Shown here piece by piece: positions 5,797 through 9,204 of a stretch of DNA of 9,204 nt. Position numbers and translations under genes: made by a program. The notes beneath the pieces were generated by a model. The model had not been told where the DNA came from. It was given only the letters and a program-made list of their open reading frames with translations, and did no database searches. Position 1 is the first letter of the stretch. Each line of letters starts with the position of its first letter. The stretch lies in assembly GCA_030639165.1 (NCBI GenBank), contig DAOWDF010000137.1:1-9204 (forward strand), given 5' to 3'. The DNA is from Alphaproteobacteria bacterium (lineage in GTDB: Bacteria; Pseudomonadota; Alphaproteobacteria; Micavibrionales; Micavibrionaceae).

Positions 5797-6714
5797 ATGA
5801 GTGATTGGCTACGTTTTAAAACAGAAATAAATCTTACGCAATATGCCGCATTTATGGGCTATGAAATTGTAAAAAAGGGAACAACTCGCGCCTCAATTAA
5901 GATGAGGCGGGGGGATGATATTGTTATTATCTCAAAAAGGGGCAATAAATGGATATATTTTGCCGTATCAGGCGATAATGATAACGGCACTATTGTAAAT
6001 TTTATTCAAAATCGTACAGGGCAAATCCTTGCAGAGATTGCTAAGGATTTACTGGCATGGCTAGGGGAAGAATTTTCGCGCCCAGAGCCAAAACACTACT
6101 CGCCAGAGGTGATTGAACAAAAATATGACCCGCAGCGCGTTAGGGCTATTTTTAAGGGCTGCGCTCACGTTAAAACCCATCAATATTTAGCTTGCAGAGG
6201 CATTACAAGCGCGTCTTTAAGCTCAACGCGCTTTACGGGGCGCATATATACAGATCGTTATCACAACGCCGTATTTCCGCATTATAATGATAATGGCGTA
6301 TGTGGCTTGGAGCTTAAAAACTCAGAAATGGCAATCTTTGTGCGTGGTAGTGAGAAAACATTTTGGCGTTCAAATTGTAAAAATGGAGATAATACGCTGA
6401 TTATTGGTGAAGCTGTGATTGATGCATTGAGCCACAGTATTTTATTTCCTGATGAAAATGCAATTTATGCTGCAAGCGGCGGAGGAATGTCCCCAGATCA
6501 GCGTAATTTATTAAAGGATCTTGTGACGAGCTGTCATCATTTAAAAAACATTGTAATTATTACAGATAATGACAATGGCGGTGATTGCCTGCACGATGTT
6601 ATTTTATCTGTGCTTAATGATTGCGTATATCAGGGCGATATAAAACGCCATAGCCCCGATATAAAAGGGCAGGATTGGAATGATGTTTTAAAGGGTAAAA
6701 TATTATTCCCTTGA
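5797..6714 (+). CDS. DUF3991/Toprim domain protein (primase-like)
   Basis: A 305-residue protein. The N-terminal part (residues 1-100, DWLRFKTEINLTQYAAFMGYE and ISKRGNKWIYFAV) fits the DUF3991-type region that precedes a Toprim fold in plasmid and phage primase-like proteins. The Toprim core is visible: the catalytic Glu in LIIGEAVIDALS (E205) and the paired acidic residues in IITDNDNGGD (D257, D259), followed by GQDWNDVL (D293, D296), typical of the Toprim_2 branch. This implies Mg-dependent nucleotidyl transfer or strand-cleaving chemistry on DNA, but no zinc finger or helicase domain is present, so it is not a full primase. The ATG at 5797 follows an AGGGGCAGGGG purine run; a longer frame from 5755 would overlap the upstream gene. 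It belongs to the DUF6876 operon. Confidence 0.8.
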   Translation: MSDWLRFKTEINLTQYAAFMGYEIVKKGTTRASIKMRRGDDIVIISKRGNKWIYFAVSGDNDNGTIVNFIQNRTGQILAEIAKDLLAWLGEEFSRPEPKHYSPEVIEQKYDPQRVRAIFKGCAHVKTHQYLACRGITSASLSSTRFTGRIYTDRYHNAVFPHYNDNGVCGLELKNSEMAIFVRGSEKTFWRSNCKNGDNTLIIGEAVIDALSHSILFPDENAIYAASGGGMSPDQRNLLKDLVTSCHHLKNIVIITDNDNGGDCLHDVILSVLNDCVYQGDIKRHSPDIKGQDWNDVLKGKILFP

Positions 6715-6744
6715 AAGTATATACTTTATAAGGTATATTTATAT
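6711..6744 (+). promoter_or_regulatory. HigBA promoter with palindromic operator
   Basis: TTGAAA at 6711-6716, 17 bp, and TATATT at 6734-6739 make a good promoter that overlaps the stop codon of the Toprim gene. The spacer contains the perfect 14-bp palindrome AAAGTATATACTTT (6714-6727) and a second weaker pair TATAC/GTATA (6720-6724, 6733-6737), a natural operator for the XRE antitoxin. The predicted transcription start falls on or next to the ATG at 6745, so the mRNA could be leaderless; a weak TAAGG is present for read-through transcripts. Confidence 0.5.
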
Positions 6745-7104
6745 ATGAAGTGGGTTGTAGAATTTAATGATGTGTTTTTTGCTGAATTTTCGAGTTATTC
6801 CGAAGAGGTAAAAAGAGAGCTAGTTTTGAGAGTTGAGTACTTAAAGGATTTTGGTCATAGTTTAGGCCGTCCTTATGTTGATACGCTTTCAGGATCAAAA
6901 CATTCTAATATGAAAGAATTGCGTTTTGATGCTCATAATGGGGTATGGCGGGTTGCATTTGCTTTTGATCCAGAGCGTAAAGCGATATTACTTGTTGCAG
7001 GTGATAAATCAGGGACAAGCCAATCTCGTTTTTATAAGCAGCTTATAAAAAAAGCGGATGCAAGATTTGATGGTCATTTATCAGATATAAAGAAAGGAAT
7101 TTAA
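6745..7104 (+). CDS. HigB/RelE-type toxin (phage Gp49-like family)
   Basis: A 119-residue basic protein of the Gp49/HigB-1 branch of the RelE superfamily. Visible family marks are VVEFNDVFFAEF at the start, the helix EEVKRELVLRVEYLKDFG, LGRPYVDTLSGSKHSNMKELRFDA, VWRVAFAFDPERKAILLVAGDKSG and the final QSRFYKQLIKKADARFDGHL. These proteins cut mRNA in the translating ribosome and halt growth when the antitoxin is lost. The toxin gene comes first and the HTH antitoxin second, three bases later, the HigBA order. It has its own promoter with a palindromic operator although it lies in line with the Toprim gene. It is likely to act in plasmid maintenance. The family is clear, while the target and active residues are not deduced here. 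Confidence 0.88.
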   Translation: MKWVVEFNDVFFAEFSSYSEEVKRELVLRVEYLKDFGHSLGRPYVDTLSGSKHSNMKELRFDAHNGVWRVAFAFDPERKAILLVAGDKSGTSQSRFYKQLIKKADARFDGHLSDIKKGI

Positions 7105-7107
7105 ATT

Positions 7108-7422
7108 ATGGGAACAGTATCTAGTGATGAAGCATTTAAAATGCTTTCCAAAGAAAGTAAGGCTTACGTTCAAGGAAAGGCAGAAGATTTTAGACTCGCA
7201 TATAATGCGTTGCACGATATTCGCCTAGAGTTGGGATTAACACAAAATGAAGTTGCTGATACATTGAATATATCACAGAAAAATGTATCAAGTTTTGAAT
7301 CGCGATCTGACATGAAATTATCTACGTTAAAATCATATTTACATGCTCTTGGCGGTGAATTGATTATTTCTGCTAAATTCCCAAGTAAAGATGCTTGTAT
7401 TATTGAAAGCCTTTCAGATTAA
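7108..7422 (+). CDS. HigA-type XRE-family antitoxin
   Basis: A 104-residue protein with a canonical HTH at residues about 38-83: IRLELGLTQNEVADTLNISQKNVSSFESR, followed by LSTLKSYLHALGGEL, the end pattern usual in HigA-2-like antitoxins of Gp49-type toxins. The N-terminal 35 residues are helical and may wrap the toxin; the last 20 residues form a short extension. The ATG at 7108 is preceded by AAAGGAA within the last codons of the toxin gene, so translation is coupled. It should neutralise the toxin and repress the promoter at 6711-6744. A rightward intrinsic terminator, part of repeat copy 2, begins 29 nt after its stop codon. Confidence 0.88.
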   Translation: MGTVSSDEAFKMLSKESKAYVQGKAEDFRLAYNALHDIRLELGLTQNEVADTLNISQKNVSSFESRSDMKLSTLKSYLHALGGELIISAKFPSKDACIIESLSD

Positions 7423-7451
7423 ATTAAAATCATAGATAAATAATTATGAAA

Positions 7452-7476
7452 CAGGGCGCAGATGCCCTGTTTTTTT
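7452..7476 (+). terminator. Intrinsic terminator after higBA, opening repeat copy 2
   Basis: CAGGGC, loop GCAGAT, GCCCTG and seven T residues lie 29 nt after the antitoxin stop. In this copy the terminator clearly serves a rightward operon and separates it from the methylase block. Confidence 0.85.
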
Positions 7477-7734
7477 ATGGCTCTATTACAGAATTACATT
7501 CTGTTGTCGCTTCGCTTGCTAAGGGATTATCATCCCTAGCGCGTGCAAGGATGAAGGCGCTTCGCTTCCGATTTTATTAACGTATTTTCCCCTTGCCCAA
7601 GGGGGCAATTCCTCGCGCCCGCTATGCTTTCAAAATACTAAAAATCGCCCTTGCACTTGCCTCCCTATTCTCGCCGTGAGGCAAGAATTCATGCGGACAT
7701 GAATTCAGCAATAATTTAAACGGGAGCACATAAA
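7452..7734 (+). repeat. Structured direct repeat, copy 2 (leader of the methylase block)
   Basis: Second copy of the 280-bp element at 5121-5402. All stems are kept and some are better than in copy 1: TCATCC/GGATGA (7530-7535, 7549-7554) replaces TCACCC/GGGTGA through a compensatory C-G to T-A change; CGATTTT/AAAATCG (7569-7575, 7641-7647) is fully paired; CTTGCCTC/GAGGCAAG (7656-7663, 7678-7685) is fully paired; GAATTCATG/CATGAATTC (7685-7693, 7698-7706) is a perfect 9-bp hairpin with loop CGGA. GTATTTT/AAAATAC (7582-7588, 7632-7638) and TTGCCC/GGGCAA (7593-7598, 7603-7608) are unchanged, and the T to G change in that loop does not affect pairing. The palindrome ACAGAATTACATTCTGT is at 7488-7504. 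No gene lies within it. Confidence 0.9.
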
Positions 7735-8502
7735 ATGAAAAATTCAGAGAGAAAGAAGGCATTTATAAAAATACTAGATAGCCTAGATAATTCAAAAAGC
7801 AGATATGAGCATTTTAGGAACTATTGCGAGATGTCATATTGCGCAATAGCAAAAACCACGGCAAAGGATGAAGCCAGCGCGGATAATTTAGAAGCTTGCT
7901 ATATGGCAGTTGTTAATTCATATGCAAATAAAGATGATGTTCGCAAAATCCCAGAATTATTAACCTTAACAACAATATCCTTAAATGAGGGCGGTTGCGA
8001 TTTTTTGGGTGAGCTGGCTTCAGAGTTAGAATTGTTAGATAGCAGGCAGGGGCAATTTTTTACGCCATATGAGGTTTCTAAAATGCTGGCTCATATAAAC
8101 ATGGCTGATGTGGGCGCGATAATAAATGAACAAGGATTTGTTACGGTATCAGACCCAGCAGCGGGGGCGGGATGCACGATATTAGCAGCAGCCGATATTA
8201 TAGAGGATCAAGGATTTATCTTAGACGAATGTATGAGCGTTCAAGTAATAGAATTATCTAAGATGACCTATCACATGCTTTATGTGCAGATGGCAATTAG
8301 GGGAATCCCCGCAATGGTTATTCATGGCAATTCTCTAAGCTTAGAAACATTTGAAATGGCATATACGCCTAGCGCGCTTGTTTTTGTTGGAAAGCATGGG
8401 CGGTTATTTAATAAGTCCGAAGAACCATCCGCAAACCAGCAAATAAATATCATCATAAAACCAATCATAAATTTAGGGCAGCTCGATTTATTCGCTGCAT
8501 AA
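7735..8502 (+). CDS. Small N6-adenine methylase-like protein with C-terminal clamp-binding tail
   Basis: A 255-residue protein resembling the short N-6 DNA methylase-type proteins of alphaproteobacterial plasmids. The Q-G-Q-F-F-T-P-Y segment (residues 105-112) corresponds to the element preceding the SAM domain in type I/Eco57I-like methylases, and VSDPAAGAGCTILAAA (138-153) is motif I, the SAM-binding loop. The acidic strand follows at CMSVQVIELS, and GNSLSLETF (198-206) ends the recognisable fold. The catalytic motif IV (NPPY or DPPF) that should follow is not present, and no target-recognition domain remains, so catalysis is doubtful. The last seven residues, QLDLFAA, fit the sliding-clamp binding consensus QL-S/D-LF. 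The ATG follows GGGAG at about 9 nt. It is the first gene after repeat copy 2, and could protect incoming or newly replicated DNA or act as a regulator. Confidence 0.75.
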   Translation: MKNSERKKAFIKILDSLDNSKSRYEHFRNYCEMSYCAIAKTTAKDEASADNLEACYMAVVNSYANKDDVRKIPELLTLTTISLNEGGCDFLGELASELELLDSRQGQFFTPYEVSKMLAHINMADVGAIINEQGFVTVSDPAAGAGCTILAAADIIEDQGFILDECMSVQVIELSKMTYHMLYVQMAIRGIPAMVIHGNSLSLETFEMAYTPSALVFVGKHGRLFNKSEEPSANQQINIIIKPIINLGQLDLFAA

Positions 8503-8520
8503 AAATAAGGAAATATAACA

Positions 8521-8928
8521 ATGCAAAACACATATGAACCACATCACCCATGGTATTACAAATTAGGAGGCAAAGCCTTATATCCAAAACAAATAATTAA
8601 AGAGGTTAAGGCTTCTGGATATAGAGGATATCTGCAAGATGAGATCAGTAAAATAGATAATAAATGCGAGCCTCAAAGATCAGAACATTTAAATAAAGTT
8701 AGATCAAAAGTAGTAGAGGATTTAAAAAATAATATGAGCATTTACAGAAAATGCTCATGTGATCTTAGGAAGGAGAGGGAGAAGGGCATAGCAAATCAAG
8801 ATCGTTATTTTTGTTCTGATATAAATATGAGCATGAGCTTAAAGCATAATCATTTATATAATAATTTTGCGCATTTAATATATTTAGATGAATTGATAAT
8901 CTATCAATTAGATTTATTTGCAGCGTAG
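8521..8928 (+). CDS. Hypothetical protein with C-terminal clamp-binding tail
   Basis: A 135-residue protein I do not recognise. It opens with an aromatic and histidine-rich stretch (YEPHHPWYYKLGGKALYP), has a basic, probably helical middle (IIKEVKASGYRGYLQDEISK, NKVRSKVVEDLKNN) and a Cys pair CSC at residues 78-80, and ends IYQLDLFAA. The terminal QLDLFAA is identical to that of the upstream methylase-like protein although the rest is unrelated. The codons differ at most third positions (CAG CTC versus CAA TTA, TTC GCT GCA versus TTT GCA GCG), which argues against recent copying. The ATG at 8521 is preceded by AAGGAAA and lies 18 nt after the methylase stop, in the same operon. A replication- or repair-associated role is inferred only from the tail. 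Confidence 0.65.
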   Translation: MQNTYEPHHPWYYKLGGKALYPKQIIKEVKASGYRGYLQDEISKIDNKCEPQRSEHLNKVRSKVVEDLKNNMSIYRKCSCDLRKEREKGIANQDRYFCSDINMSMSLKHNHLYNNFAHLIYLDELIIYQLDLFAA

Positions 8929-8941
8929 GGGGCTTAAAAAT

Positions 8942-9118
8942 ATGAGTACACAAATATGCGTGAATGCCAGAAAGCTAGCTTACCTAATGTTCGAAGATGA
9001 TTTTTCTATTGAGCAAGTAAAGTTGGCGTTAATTGAAATAAAGCAGCCAGCACAAGGATATTATCCAATATCTAAAATTGTAGAATATATGAAAACAATG
9101 GAGAATAAAAAATGCTAA
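8942..9118 (+). CDS. Small hypothetical protein
   Basis: A 58-residue frame starting MSTQICVNARKLAYLMFEDD. The ATG at 8942 is chosen because TAGGGGG lies about 10 nt upstream, just past the stop of the previous gene; an in-frame ATG at 8918 would start inside that gene. The sequence ALIEIKQPAQGYYPISKIVEYMKTM looks like a small helical domain with a helix-turn-helix flavour, but I cannot name a family. It lies 13 nt after the 135-aa gene and overlaps the next start codon by a few bases, so it is an internal gene of the methylase operon. Confidence 0.6.
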   Translation: MSTQICVNARKLAYLMFEDDFSIEQVKLALIEIKQPAQGYYPISKIVEYMKTMENKKC

Positions 9119-9204
9119 AAATTCTATGGGAAGGGATCGAGATTACTATAAATTATACTCATAATTATAGTAATATTTACGATAAAATATATGGCGATAT
9201 AATG
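9112..9204 (+). CDS. Start of a further hypothetical protein, cut by the window edge
   Basis: The ATG at 9112 overlaps the end of the 58-aa gene in another frame, with GGAG at 9100-9103 eight bases upstream. All 31 codons to the window end are open and begin MLKILWEGIEITINYTHNY. The overlap and ribosome site make it very likely a real, translationally coupled gene of the same operon. No function can be given from this fragment. Confidence 0.55.
   Translation, partial: MLKILWEGIEITINYTHNYSNIYDKIYGDIM

Noticed and set aside
5121..7734. CRISPR array or insertion-sequence ends as the explanation of the long direct repeats
   Set aside because: Only two long copies 2.3 kb apart with no regular spacers, and no transposase lies between or next to them; direct orientation without terminal inverted repeats does not fit IS ends.
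8322..8531. Minus-strand frame of 69 codons
   Set aside because: Antisense to the end of the methylase-like gene, without ribosome site or family resemblance.
8765..8953. Minus-strand frame of 62 codons
   Set aside because: Antisense to the 135-aa gene; no supporting features.
1..9204. tRNA or rRNA genes
   Set aside because: No cloverleaf-like segment or rRNA-like sequence was seen on reading the window.

Overview
The window looks like part of a low-GC (roughly 38-40% G+C, judged by eye) alphaproteobacterial plasmid. The main evidence is a full-length RepC-type initiator (1810-3174), a family largely confined to alphaproteobacterial plasmids. A type Ib ParA with a small ribbon-helix-helix partner (3425-4274) and a block of small plasmid-type genes on the right fit this. 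A low-GC member of the Acetobacteraceae is one possible host, but that is a guess and the sequence does not decide it. No relaxase, oriT or type IV secretion gene is visible.

Layout. 1-167 is the right end of an IS1595-like insertion sequence. 168-488 has no recognisable gene. 489-1223 (minus) is a DNA-binding coiled-coil protein of the plasmid Exc1/KfrA-like type. 1224-1809 is a long control region with palindromes, a large imperfect hairpin and a promoter plus terminator pair for a probable antisense (countertranscribed) RNA, ending at repC. After repC come a small unknown gene and, convergent to it, the parA-RHH operon with an 11-bp inverted repeat as its likely operator. A glutathione S-transferase-like gene follows on the minus strand.

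The right 4 kb (5121-9204) reads entirely rightward and is the most unusual part. Two hairpin-rich direct repeats of about 280 bp, about 93% identical by hand alignment, sit directly in front of two gene blocks and end the same 20 nt before the first start codon of each. Block 1 is a DUF6876-like gene, a DUF3991/Toprim-like gene and a HigBA-type toxin-antitoxin pair. Block 2 is a small N6-methylase-like protein, a 135-aa unknown, a 58-aa unknown and the start of one more gene. Each repeat begins with an intrinsic terminator, then a 17-bp palindrome, a long nested stem and two further hairpins, with one compensatory base-pair change between copies. My working hypothesis is a duplicated structured leader or single-stranded-DNA promoter, comparable to Frpo in the leading region of plasmid F, which would express this block early during conjugative entry. 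This is inference.

The methylase-like protein and its unrelated neighbour both end in QLDLFAA, a match to the bacterial sliding-clamp binding consensus, written with different codons in the two genes. This suggests that both are tethered to the replication clamp. Together the window gives a replication and partition core on the left and a probable establishment, anti-restriction or maintenance module on the right.
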